Below, piece by piece: positions 1-12,500 of a DNA stretch of 64,000 nt. The position numbers were made by a program, and so were the translations under genes. The DNA is from Progne subis subis (taxonomy: Eukaryota; Chordata; Aves; Passeriformes; Hirundinidae). Where the stretch lies: the NCBI GenBank assembly GCA_022316685.1, contig JAKJHU010000046.1, positions 4,687,001 through 4,751,000 on the forward strand, read 5' to 3'. A model generated the notes under the pieces. It saw only the letters and a list, made by a program, of their open reading frames with translations, was not told the origin of the DNA and did no database searches. How positions within the stretch are numbered: the first letter of the stretch is position 1; the number at the start of each line of letters is the position of its first letter.

Positions 1-2100
1 TAATTGCCCATATCAGGAATTTAGCATTATCATTGTGTTGCCACACTTAATGTTAACATCCCACTGTAGTGCATTTTAGTGTGAACTGGGTTGTTTGCAG
101 CTTCTTGCCAGATTTATTTACAGCATTAGCTCATCTTCAAAAGCAGCTGAAATTTATTCCTCATGAACAAGAGCCATAGATGTTACTGGAGCACAACAGG
201 CAGTCTGGAACTGATTTATTTCACTCCTCATTTTGAGTGGATAGAGTTTCTTTGTATATTAAAAAGAATTAATTTTATCATGGATACCAGATTATGTAGT
301 GCTGTAGATCTCAGGATCCTGTCCTGGATCTGCAAGTTTGGGATAGGTGGGGTTGTAGTGTTAGCAGTTACCTAAGGGTAAATACTTTAGAGAGTTAACC
401 AGCAGTCCTGTTCACTTTTTGTCTGGTGTATTTAGTCTCCCGGTTAGCAGTTCTTGAGTTTGTAGTGTGAACTAAAGGGAGCAGTGTGCACTCGATACAT
501 ACAGGACATAATGCAATGTGAATAGTAAGGGAGGTGTGGGCTGTCAGGATGGATACAGTGAAAAGCTTCTATGTTTTGGGTAGAAGTAAAAGAAGGCATT
601 AAAATACCCTGCTTGCTACTAGTACTTAGATTGAATGTTGCTTTTTATCAGTCCTGGTGTTCTACTTACAGCCTTGTTCAGACCACTTCCATATTAAGGT
701 TTCTTTTGTGATGACTGGCCTGATAACCTCCAGCTACCTGCCACACTGTGCTCTTCCAGCTCAGTCACTGTTAGTGCTTCTCTCTCATATTATGCATTTG
801 ATGCTGCTGTTTTAAATAGCCATCTTATTCCTTAAAGGATCACTTGTGACCATTGGTAATGAATCCAAGGCAGACGTGGTAAAAAAAGATGGGGATAATG
901 CTCATGCCTGCAGGTGGCAGGCAGCTGCTGCTGAGCATGCAGGTACCTGCCTCATGCCGTGGGCAGTAAGGAATCCAGGGCATCTGGAGAGCCTGGGAAG
1001 TAGGAAAAAGGTCTTGAAATAACTGAATTAACCTATCCACATGACTTACTGTACCACCTTGCTTGATGTTTCTTATCCAGGAAAGATTAAGTTAAAATTC
1101 TGTGTTTTGCTCGCTTTAAATTATTTATATTTTTTTACATTTCTATAGGAAGGAGAAGTGTTACAGTACAGAAGAAACAAATAAACACCCAGATGTTTTA
1201 AATATTGAAATACCAAGATACCTGTGAGATGATGAGGAGAAAGTATATCTTTCAGTATTGACTGGCTCGTGGTATGTAGAAAATGCATTCTAAGGTAATT
1301 TCCAGACAGTGATTCATAGTATTCTCTAGTAAGAAATTAGATTCAGGGCACTTTTTCAAAATATTTAAAATAAAGCAGTCTTCTTTGTTACAGTCTATAC
1401 TTTCCCTTTAGCCAGTTCAGGTTGTTGTGGCACTTTTTTCTCAAAATTCTTTCTCTTGAGAGACTCCCAAGCTACACCTCAGGATGTCAAAGACACAGTG
1501 AATAGTGCTGGGCTCACAGGTAGAATTCAATCTGGTGAAACAATTTTCTGTGTGCAGGCTCTGCATGGCTCAGGGTGTTAAAAATGCTATGCAGAACTTC
1601 TTGAAATCACTTGGAAGGAAAGTCAGCCCTGGCAGCAAATTACCAGAACTTACAGCTTCATTCTAATGATTTTTCCTTAGCGGAAGTAAGGAACTTGGGA
1701 TGATGGGTTGTTTGCAGTATTCTTCCTGTCCCCTCATCTCCCTGTAAGAACTAACAACAAAAATATCAGCTGGTATCATGAGAAATGTTACAAGGCAGGT
1801 AAGTGTACATTGTCCAGGAAAGGTTAAGGATAGACCCCACCCTTCCACCTTTACCACGCTGACACCCCACACCCCAATTGCACTCATTCCTCTTACCATA
1901 AGTTTTGCTATTAGAGTTTGGATGTGTTTTGATGATAAGAATCTTCCATCTTCTACTTTAATGCATATATCGACTCAGGAGATTTTTTTTTTTTTTTTCC
2001 TTGCAGCTAATACTGCTCTGTTTTTGGCTCAGAAAAACCTCAGATACCTAGGGCAAAATGTGCATATTTAAAGTTCCACAGAGTTTATGTAGCCAATCTG
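1..2100. other. Intergenic / 3' flank, no gene recognised
   Basis: AT-rich sequence with no supported exon. Plus-strand AATAAA signals occur at 1180-1185 and 1369-1374, and minus-strand TTTATT motifs near 153 and 215. In human, MAPK8 lies tail-to-tail with ARHGAP22 a few kb away, so the left end could include a neighbouring plus-strand 3' UTR. That is inference from synteny only; I cannot identify the sequence. Confidence 0.4.
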
Positions 2101-2114
2101 ATTATTAATCACAG

Positions 2115-2765
2115 TTTAATTTCAATCTGCATTTTTGTGAAACACTGAAACCATTTGGTGGGTAAGGGACAATTTCTAGTGAATTGTCAAGATTTTGATC
2201 TCTTCAGTGTGTTTGCAGACCTTGTTTTCACAGTATTGTCATAAAATAATACCACTCTAGGAATGAGAAATTTGAACAAACTTTATGGAGGGAGTGGAGT
2301 GAAAACCACCTCATTAAATCCATCTGATGAACCTCTGGGCTGTGGTGACAGCCTGGAACTGCCACCTTTCCCAAGCACAAGTGTGGGAATCCCTCAGCTC
2401 CAGGCTCAGCATTATTGGTTCTGGCCATCCATGCACCCTGCAGGACCTTCCACTGTCCTTGAGCCAGCAAAAGGATGGTGCAGTTGAGTCCAAAGATGGC
2501 ATCAGGATGCTCTGGAGAAGATTATCCTGTGTTCTGTGGATACAGAGGGAACCCACTCTTTCTTGGCAATCTGACACTAAATTTTCAAGCTTTATGGTCA
2601 GCAGTCTTTCCCAGCTGGCCCAAATACTCTAGCACATGTAAAGACAACAGGGCAAGTGTCACTGAGAGCACAATCACTATAGCATTACTCATGATACATG
2701 AGTACACCAGAACAAAATATGCATTTTCACTCATGTTGTGAGGAACAGGATTTTCTATACTTGTT
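2115..2765 (-). other. ARHGAP22: Probable ARHGAP22 3' UTR, with candidate poly(A) signal
   Basis: Sequence after the TAA on the minus strand. A minus-strand ATTAAA variant signal is at 2120-2115. Canonical minus-strand AATAAA (TTTATT on plus) appears only much further on, at about 153-158 and 215-220, so a longer 3' UTR of roughly 2.5 kb is possible. No coding signal is credible here; the overlapping open frames on both strands are chance. Confidence 0.35.
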
Positions 2766-2994
2766 TTACTTGAGGACTTTAGTGCTTTGACTCCCAACAG
2801 TTAAACATCCTAGTGTTGAAAAAAATTCTTCCATTTCTTTCTGCAGGAGGTAATTTCTCTTCTCAGCATCTTCACGAGCGCGTTCAGAATTCCTCAGCTT
2901 TATCTCCAGCATTGTATATTTCTTTCGTTCTTGATCCAGTTCTTCTTCTAACCTAACCACTTGGTTCCTCAGGTCTGCACTTGTTTCTTCAATT
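2766..2994 (-). CDS. ARHGAP22: ARHGAP22 exon 10: C-terminal coiled coil and stop
   Basis: The acceptor is a C/T-rich tract ending TTTTAAG, and the exon starts with the third base of an Arg codon. It reads [20 protein letters not shown], then [38 protein letters not shown] and [17 protein letters not shown], ending in TAA at 2768-2766. The heptad pattern, dense in Glu, Lys, Arg and Leu, continues the coiled coil begun in the previous exon. In this family the coil mediates dimerisation and partner binding. The tail after FFSTLG matches ARHGAP22 and not ARHGAP24, and settles the paralogue. An apparent upstream Met-Val-Leu start in the same frame is intronic. Confidence 0.96.
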
Positions 2995-5900
2995 CTTAAA
3001 ACCAACAGAGAGGGGGGGAAAAAAAAAAAAAAAAGCTTTTTAAAGTGGCTGGATAAATACAGCTGATAACTATAAAAACTCTAAGAGGAACAATTTAAAT
3101 TTAACATATTCTAAGAGGAAGTTTTAAAGGAGAAAACTTTCTTTTCCAGCACCAGACTGCCTGGCTAAGGAGATGTAATAACTCCTCACTTAGGCAGAGT
3201 TCAAGTATATGGCTTTCATCCTGATACTGTGTTTCCCTATATGGATATCCAGTACAGAGAAATATCCTTAGGGATCAGACAGTCTTTCCTCACCATTTTT
3301 GGGGGTATTGTCTGTATTGGGGTGGGGTATGAAATTTTATGAAACCCAACCTTTCATGTGAGGCAGAATCAGAAGAACAGTTCTTAAATGTATCTGGGCA
3401 AAAAGCTCTGAAGCAAAATTCAGAGCTTTTCACTCAGGAGGTCAAGGAGCAACGTTCATGGTTTTGAGATTTCAGTGAAGCACAGAAGGCACAGCACTTG
3501 ATGTTTCTCCCCCTTGTGTTTTCCAATCACAAGACCAATTAGTAAATACTGAGGAAGGAATATTTTCAGATAGGAATTATTGATTCCTAGAATATGAATT
3601 TAAAAAACAGCCTTTTACAATGAAAAATGCCCCTCCTCTATATAAGATAAATACAACCTTTAAAAATAATTTCCAATACAAAACCACCCCCACTTCTTAA
3701 TCTGTCCAATACTCAACTTTGAAGTTGGAGTGTGGCATCCCAGTGGAACTGTGAATAGGTTATTTTTAGTCAGGGTAACTGATTATCCAAGGCCATGCTT
3801 CTGCCTTCATAACAAAATGCAAATGAAAAAAAAAAGGGAGCCTTGGGCAGCCCCAGAAGAGTCTGAATTCCACTTCATGACCAAAAGGCAATGCAATGCC
3901 TCACCTTAAACTTTTCCTTTCTGTTCCTTTACATACAGCTAAAGGTGGCAGTTTGATTATTGTCACAGTTTTCACAGTGAATCAGTCAGAGGTGCACTGA
4001 CCTGCACCAAGTCCAGCAAAAAGCAGTCCCTGTGGATGAAAGCAGACCTTTATCTCCAGCTGTCAGCTGGAATATGACACTTCTGAGGCTGGGATGCTTC
4101 CCCACACACATGTAACAGCTCTGAGCTGCCAATTACACTTTCCACCACTAAGTTTAGGGGTCAGCTACAGCAGCCTGGACTGAATTACACAGGGTTACAG
4201 TACTTACAGCATTTCTACATTTATAACAGTCCTCTCCAAATACTTACACTTTTCTTAAGAGTCCCAGGTGGTAAGCCTGAATTACTGAAACTCAACAGAG
4301 AATGTCTGATAATTATATTTACCTTGAGGGAGAAGTGCTCTGGAACAGAGTGGTTACAGGAAGGCCATAAAACTTGCCTCCCTCTGACTAAGAGAGAGAA
4401 AATGGGCAGTTGATGAGAAATAACAGCTTTTCCATCAGCAAGTGTTCCTTACCTCTGCCCCAGGCAGGTACTCACTCTGCTTTCCCTTCACTTATGTACG
4501 TGCCAACAAAAAAGCTCATATTCTTTCATTAAAACATGTCCTGCTAGATACAGGCAGTTCTGCAAACCACACAAGCACATGTACAATTTTGGGGGACTAA
4601 ATTATCTTCCATAAAATAAAGCTGGCAAGGCAGCCTAAATCTTACATGCTAAGCAGCCTCCCTTCTTTGCTAATTAGCTCCTGTCTTTCCATAGTAGCAG
4701 ACTTCCATGCAGTCTGAAAAGGAACATACTTTTGCACCCATAAACTGCTGCAGATGTAGTAAAAACATCGCAAAATTTTTGAGAGCTGAAAAACTTGGCT
4801 TGAAATTCTTAAGAGTTGACAGCACAGTCCTTCAGGCTGTAACCCCAAACAGCTGGAGTCATCCTGTTTAATACAAAAAGGCAGTGATTGCATCTTGCCT
4901 GGTTTTATGAAAGTCTTTAGTTCATTAGGCATTTTCCTCTCAGCTGCTTTGCCCTGTGAGACTTGGCCACTTTAGAGTCCTCCCCCTGAGCCACAGTGCT
5001 CTCTCTCCTGTCCAGCTGCAGGCAAAAGGCAGGTGTTGGAGCTGAAGCAGCTCAACAGCTGCAACGAAGAACAGGTCTTCTCGGTCAATGTCAGCAGCTT
5101 AAGGCCCCATTGGAACACTTTTACTGATAAGAAGTGGGAAACCATCTCTTCCCCCAGGCAGCAGGCAAGAATGTGCAGCTACACGTTTCCAGGTTCTGCA
5201 GCTTGGTATTTCTGTTTATTAACCTGTATCCCTGCAACAAGGCTTGCCAGGGCAGCTCTGCACAATTAAATGTAAGGCACATACCCTCGCCTCCCTCCCA
5301 TTCTGCAGCAGTAGGGCATCTAAAATAACAAATCGTGTAATCCATGAACTTCCACCCTCATTCACAGACCCTTCCCAGCATCCCATGCTAGCAACTGCCG
5401 GTGTTTCATAAGCTCTTACACCTGGAACACAGCAGGGTGGGGCTTTTCTCCCACCCGGGGATGTTAGGTGGGAACTGGAACTGCTGCACAGCCTGATTCT
5501 CCTTCCAGCTCCACACACCGAGGCAGTACAGTGCAAGAGGCACAAACACAGCAGTCACTGCCAAGCCACCACCAGAGGAAATCATAAAATAAAGCAGGTA
5601 GATAAGGAGTAATTCTGACCTTAACAACTGGCCCATGGGAAGAGATCGCATTTCAGATGCATTTTTGAGAAACTACCTTAACAAGAAAAAAGTGCCAAAA
5701 AACACACAGCCTAAAGCTGTGCTATGCAATCCAACAGAATCTTATGTGCTTTTGGTACCATGTTTGGGAGACTGGCATTATTTTCATACCTCAGTTTCCA
5801 ATCTGAGTTTTAATAATTGAAGGACTATAACAGTAATATCTTAACACCAAAAAAACCCAAGCCCCAAAAACTCAACTCTTTGTAAGAAGTGGGACTACAG

Positions 5901-8900
5901 CCCTTCTTCAGTGCAGAGTACTGGTGCTGCAGAGCAGCATGTATTATAGTACGGTGTGCAATTTTGCACACTGGCTGTATATTAAAATAATTAACTCCTT
6001 TAAGCATCAATATTTCATGTGCATATTTCCCTGAATGCTTTCCTAAAAGTCTGTTATCACATACACTCATAAAACCTAATATACTCACACAAATTAATGA
6101 CTCCCTTGTTATTAATACTTTCTACTTTCTACTACAGCCCCAGCCCTACACACAGCTCTCCTAAAAACTGAAAGGAATTTTTCTGAGCTCAGATGGAAAG
6201 TACAGCACCAGCAGTTGTGCAAGGAAACACCAGTTGGCAAATGACACAATTCACACTGCTCCCCCAAGCTAGGCTGTGCCATCAGCCAAGGACCACTCCA
6301 TATCAGAAACCAAAAGTGAGGTTTCTAGAAGTTCAGCACAAAAGGGCTGCTGAAAACATTACAGCTGAGATGCAGTCCCAATACCACCACCCCAAAAAAC
6401 CTGTGGAAAATAGTCAAGAGCAGTTTCCTTAAGAATGCTGCTGTTGGGAAAAGAACAAGAAGCCTTCAGTTTCAGACCAGTCTGGTACAAGTAGCACCTG
6501 CACAGATCTTCCTTGTTGAGGCCTGACCATCCTGGGTCCCAATTCCTGCAAAGATGGTTGCTTTTCTGTTTCTCTGGGGACACTAAGAGCAGACTTCGGC
6601 ATTACCTGTGCAGTTCTCATGTGCAGTGAAAGCACAGAATATGAAGTATTGGATTTCCCTGTGTTATAGAAATCCCCCCTTTTTTGTTTACTTTTTGATG
6701 CTCTCTTAAATCAGAGAAAGAAAAGCTGGATTCAAAGAGTAGCAAGGAAAAAGTAGAATCAAATCTGCTTCTACCCAACCCCAAACTTCAGGGCTGAGAA
6801 CCTGATACCCTTGGTAGCCCACACCCATGTTCACACAGGGAAAATGTTGACAGGCAACTTCCTTGTGCCCCCTACAGATGACATTACCTTTTGATACTAG
6901 TCTCATACTCAGTCCTCTGTTTGCTCAGTTCTGTCTTTAGCTCCACCACCAAGCTCTGTAAGGCCCTGGAGCATTGGACAGAGTCTCGGGAAGCTGCAGC
7001 CGGGTCACTCTGTTCGCTGCTGCTGCTGCTGCAGGCTTCAAACCTGTCCATGCTGTTCTCCAGATCTGCTGTCTTGACCTCACTCTGAGACAGCGAGCCT
7101 TGAGTTACGCACTCGGTTTTTAGGGAGCTTAAAGTAGAAGAGTCGCTGGCCCGGCAGGCTGGGCAGCTGCTCACAGAGTCCATCACGGAGATCTCACAGG
7201 ATGACGTAGACCAGGTGGTGCTGGCCATGCTGTGTGTGCTGAGGGACAGGCTGGATGAAGGGACATTGTCATAGGTGGAGAGTCTCTGGGAGGAGCACGA
7301 GTCTTTCACTCGCTCCCCAGAGGCTGTCCGGCGATGGCCTCGGAGGGAGTACAAGCCATTCATCAACCAGTTCCCGCTGGAGGAGAGGTTGGGGATATCT
7401 AAGGATGAGCTGCCCAGCTTTGGACTCACAGACCGTGCTCCCTGCTGGCGAAAGGAGTATTTCCATGGAGGCAGTGTCTGCACTCTTTTACTGGGACTTG
7501 TGGCCGGCTGAGTCGATTTGCCACTGTGCTCTGGAGGAGTAATTTTCACTGCAGGTCCTGGAGTGGCCTCTAGAGCCACAGCGTTGGCAGAAGGCAAATC
7601 AGCGGGGCTGGCAGCGCTGTTCAGTGACCTGCTGTCCTCCCCATCCTCCTCGGAGATCCACTCGACAGTGCTGCGCTGGCGCACAGGTCTGATTTCCAGC
7701 TGGCTCCCTGGCACATCCGCCTGGGGAACAGCAAAGATCCGCCCCTGTTCACTTATCAGTACTGTCATCAGGTGCTGAACCAGCGAGGTGCCTGTGGATG
7801 AAAAACAAAGGCAAGCAGGTGAGGAGACATGGAAGACCTCTGCGACTCACCCCAGCCCGTGCGCGTGACTAGGTTGCACCCGGTTTCTTGATCCAAACAG
7901 GCCCAGAGCAACTGCTTTTTGAAAAACCACAAATTTCAGCTCAGGCCTTTTGTCGCACTCAGTGTCTAGAGAAACTTGCAGGAAGTATGCTATCTGCATT
8001 ATACGTGCACTTGCAGAGGGTGTACAGCAAGTGCAGAAAGTGCTTGCAATTATTTAAATCCACAGAAATGTACTGCCACGGTTTTCCAGGAGCGGAGCAG
8101 ACCGTTATGAACTAATAGAGAACACCGCTTACCGAACCTAATACAAAGCCCTTCCTACAAAAGAGGTAAACCTTTAGAAGGGTGAATAAGCAATGCTATT
8201 TTTAAGTATTGCCTGAAATAGAGAATAAAGCAAACATACTCAGGGTTCAAGGCAAAAGCCTGATTTTGTGGATGAGTTTTTGACCTAATAGCAAGATGTA
8301 CAGAGCTCACCTACCACTTCTATTTTATGTCTGTGAATGCAGGAAGAGAACTAAATGTCTTGAAGATAAGAGCATTTCTATTTGAAATGCATGGTTTAAA
8401 TTTGAAGAGGGACGCAGTTAGAGTGCTTTTTGTTAAGAGCTCATTATCAATTTATTTAGGAGATTCAAATTACCCTGAAGCTAAAAAGAAAAAAAAAAGA
8501 AAGAAAAAAAAAAAAAAAAAAAAAAGGAGTCTTTCCTCTTCTCTGTTACTTTTATCTAACCAACCTCAACTAAATTCTCAACTAAAATAAAACATTGCCA
8601 ATCCTGTTATTAAAAATCCAGTCTACATATCCCAATTTTTCTACAGTTCAGATCTGTGTCAACACAGAATTCCGGGTCACATCAGTGTAGTGTTTTTATA
8701 TGATGAGTAGTAGAGACACCAACACCTGCACGTATGCACCTACACACAGTACAGGCACCTCTGCCATCAGAAGCGCTGCAGAATGAGATGCCTGAGGTGA
8801 TCGGAACCCGAATTTATCCCCTGTGCCAGCTGAGCAGAGAGCAGGCTCCTGGCCGAGGCTGTGAGAGCCCTACGAGCGCTGGCCCGGTGGCCACTAGGGG

Positions 8901-9546
8901 AAGTCCCAGCGTCGCACACGGGCTGATTTCAGCTGTCCCCACCTCCAACGCTGAGTAACAAGCGCGGCTCCCTCGCGCTCTTCTCCTCCCCGGTATTCGT
9001 ACCTTCCGCACCCCCAGGGGAAGATATCGAATTTGCGCTTAATAATATGCCCCACAACTCTGTGGTAGGCTCCGAGTCCTAAACTACTATAATATGCCAG
9101 GTCATGCTCTGAAGTTGTCCTGTTGCCTTAGAGTGTGTTGCCATCGTGAGGGACACATCTGCACATCACCTGTGAAGAGCTAAAGGCACTGCTGCTGCTG
9201 CTAAGGCATGACAATACTGACAGGATTTGCATCACACAAAATACCAGGTCAGCTGCTGCCTATAGCTAGGGAGCAGAATCAGAGCCAAGTTCAGGCATCC
9301 CAGGCACACCAGCTCCATCTGTGACTAATTAATTAGTCAATTCTTTTTGCAGGCTTGCCAAAACCCTACAAAACTTTATGCAAAAACCTTCCTAAAACTT
9401 TCACCACAGTAGTTGGGTTTCAGTGCAACCTGGGAGAGGAGCTGTATCCCAGCCCTAATGTCAGCCTGCTTGATTCATGTGGAAGAAAATAATTTTAAAG
9501 TTTCAGATTTTTTGACTTTTTAAATTTCAAATTAACTAATTTTCAA

Positions 9547-9577
<31 letters not shown>

Positions 9578-12500
9578 ATTCTGCGGAGTTTTGATCCATA
9601 CAGTCTCTTTAGAAGACAACATTCTAAGACACTTCTAGTTACAACCTCTATGGTACAGCCAGAAGCACAGTCCTCTCCTCATGGCCCAGATGTTCTCTAC
9701 AGGGAGCTGTATAACCACTGACATGCACCAGTACTAAATGATTGCAGTTTGGTACTTAGGCACAGTTCTGAAAAACACAGCTGAGCTTTCATTTTAGCGG
9801 TAGGTTCAAGAAGAGTTACAGGGATGAGGAAGCATCTCCATGTGGGGGAGAGGAGAGAGACTCCCAGTCCAGTGGTGAGTGGGATAAGATGCCAGCTGGA
9901 ATACCCCTCACAGGCTTGACTTGTTCTGACTGTGCAGGCACCTGATAGAGCTACCAAGGCATGTATGGCTTTCCCTTACAGCTCCAGACCCACAGCTGCT
10001 GTGCCATCCCACCAGAACAGCACCTACCTTCCATCATGGTCACGGGATCCTCCATTTTGGGCCGCAGTATGTTTGGACCAAATACTGTAGCTAGGTTCTG
10101 GACACTCATCTTGTTAATGCTGGAGTGAGCCTGAACTTCATCAAGGAACCTTGAAAAGCCGCCCCAAAAGAATCAAAGGAGGAGGGAATTCATAAGTCAC
10201 TTTTCAGACTATAGGCATTCAATTTAGTCCTGTTTACATACAATCCTGACACCTGGAATGATTTAAGGAACTACTGTAGCTTAGATATTCAGTATAACCC
10301 TAGATCCCTCCTAGTGTATGAACCGGAAAAGACAGGATGTTTTCTGCCAGAAGTACCTACCTAGAAGGGACCCAGCCATCTACTGGGCCTGGAAGGACAG
10401 ATTTTTGCATTTTTATATGAATTCTCAAATTGACTTTGGTGAATTTTCACTTACAGATATAGCAGAAGCAATAAGTCATCTCCTCATCCAAGAACTAGCA
10501 GCCTGTGGAAAGAGCTTTGTGGCTTGGCTTGAATCTAACAAAATATAGATCACAGAATCATAGAAGGCTTGGAGTTGGAAGTAGCCTTTAAAAATCATCT
10601 CCTTCCAACTTCCAGATAAAGAAGCAGTCCAAAAACTGGGAAAATCAGTTGAAAGGAGACAAGGCTGTGGGGTCCCTGGTAATCCAAGAGGAAACCGCTA
10701 CTAACCCCACTTCCAGACCAGAGCAAATGCCAGACTGGCCATTCTGACTGCCTCTGCTACTCTGCTTGTGTCATAAATCTTCAATTGCACGGTATCCAGA
10801 GTAAATGCCTTATCTTTAGTGGTCTGTAGGTGCTTCTGAAATAAACAATGCATCGTTCATGCCTGCTGCCAAGGCTGCAGGTGGCAGCAATTTGCTTGGC
10901 TGATCCTCTTGGATAAGCCAAGAGCTTCCTTCAGGCAGGCTGCATTCACCTCCACATTTTTAAAGGAGTTGTAACTTACACTTAAGTGGATTTTGAATAT
11001 TCATACTTTCAGAGTATATTATTTGCATATAAGACAGCCTCACAAAACTTAGAGACTTTTCCAAGTGTTAATTAATTTCACTTACTTGCATATGTATTTG
11101 AGGAGGTTGTAGTTGGCTTGGGGCAAGTTCTTCACCTGTTTAACCAGTTCCTGGGTACCCTGAGGGACAGGAAAAACAAGAAGCAGAGCTATTAATGTAA
11201 ATGCTGGAAAACAGACGTGACTTCCCTTTAGGACTACAAAGTCCTCTTTCCGCAGCCAAATGCTGAACAGCAGATGATAACACAAAGAGGCTTTGCTCTA
11301 GAGGAGGTGTCATCCAGTGTATTATGCCTTACCAAAAACCCAATGTGTCCAGAACTCAATTCAGTTCTCAGTGGAAATCCTCCTGTAAACCTTAATGGCT
11401 GATATACAAGCCTTCATTTAGCAAGGGCTGCGTGCCTTTAAAGCGTGCCCACTGGCATTTGTATCAGTGTACCAGCAGATGTGCCTTCGTCTGTTTGAAA
11501 CTTGGAGGCACTGAGTGTGATGCCTTAAGTTTTAGCTTTCGTATTTTCCAGATTATCCACTGCATTAGTATATTACTCTGAGCTTCATATAAAGTGTTAG
11601 CGAGTTCTCTTCACAGTTTAATTAGACAAAACAATCCTTTTCCAGCTGGAGAACCAAGGACACCGTTGCAGCTTCAGGCCCAAAAAGTATAAAGAGTAAA
11701 CTGAGGAGAGCAATCTAGGAGGATGGGACTTGATAACCTGAAGCTGTAATTGGACAATTAACCCCAATATGTGAATAGACCAAAACTTTAAAAAGCGTGA
11801 AAACACATGATCTGTCGTCCATCTTGGGTGTAGCCTTGGCCGGGCTCTTGTACTGCCCAAGGTGTGTCCTGTGAAGGCCTTTTAATAAATACCTACTTTA
11901 TTCCTTAAACTCTGTCTAGCCTCTGTTCTAGGTAGCCTCTCAAGGCATCAAGTGCAGTATAAACACGTTGTGGTAATGCTCAGATGAGCAGAGAAAAGTT
12001 ATTTTTCTTAAAAGTGCTAAACGAGCCAATTCAGCTGCCTCCTTTTCAATGATGTACTTCCATTTGCAGTCATTCTGACCTGGGACATATTTCCTCACAA
12101 AATTTCTGTCTCTACAATAAATTGTAAGATGACACATCAGCTGAAGGGATGACTTAAACCCCCAAAGCTACTTAAATCATCTAATGAAAACCTCTGACTC
12201 AGGAGGCTATTGTCCTGCCACAATCCCGAGTATCATTTGCTTGTTCCTGTCAATGCTGCTGTTGCCCTGGAGATTTGCTTATTTTTGGAGACAACTAAAC
12301 CTTTTGTAGAAAAACAGATACCAAAGCACATTTAAGAGTGATAGCTGCTAACTAATAATGGAGAAATTCCAGAAGCAAATTGTTCCAAAAAAGTGCAGCT
12401 GAACATTCATTTCAAACTCTCCTTGAATTTTTAAGGACTGTGAGGGAGGGAATCTTGTTGGCCAAACTCTTGCAATGTATTCCTGAGTCCTCTGTCAGAA

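Larger units (their letters stand above)
7792..10027 (-). other. Intron 8 of ARHGAP22
   Basis: Bounded by GTAGGT at 10027 and CATCCACAG at 7792. It contains an A/G-rich tract at 8483-8526, a CpG-enriched patch at about 8795-9045 and a 28 bp poly-T at 9550-9577. No exon recognised. Confidence 0.9.

Noticed and set aside
8486..8590. Lys-rich open frame on the plus strand
   Set aside because: Translation of an A/G simple repeat.
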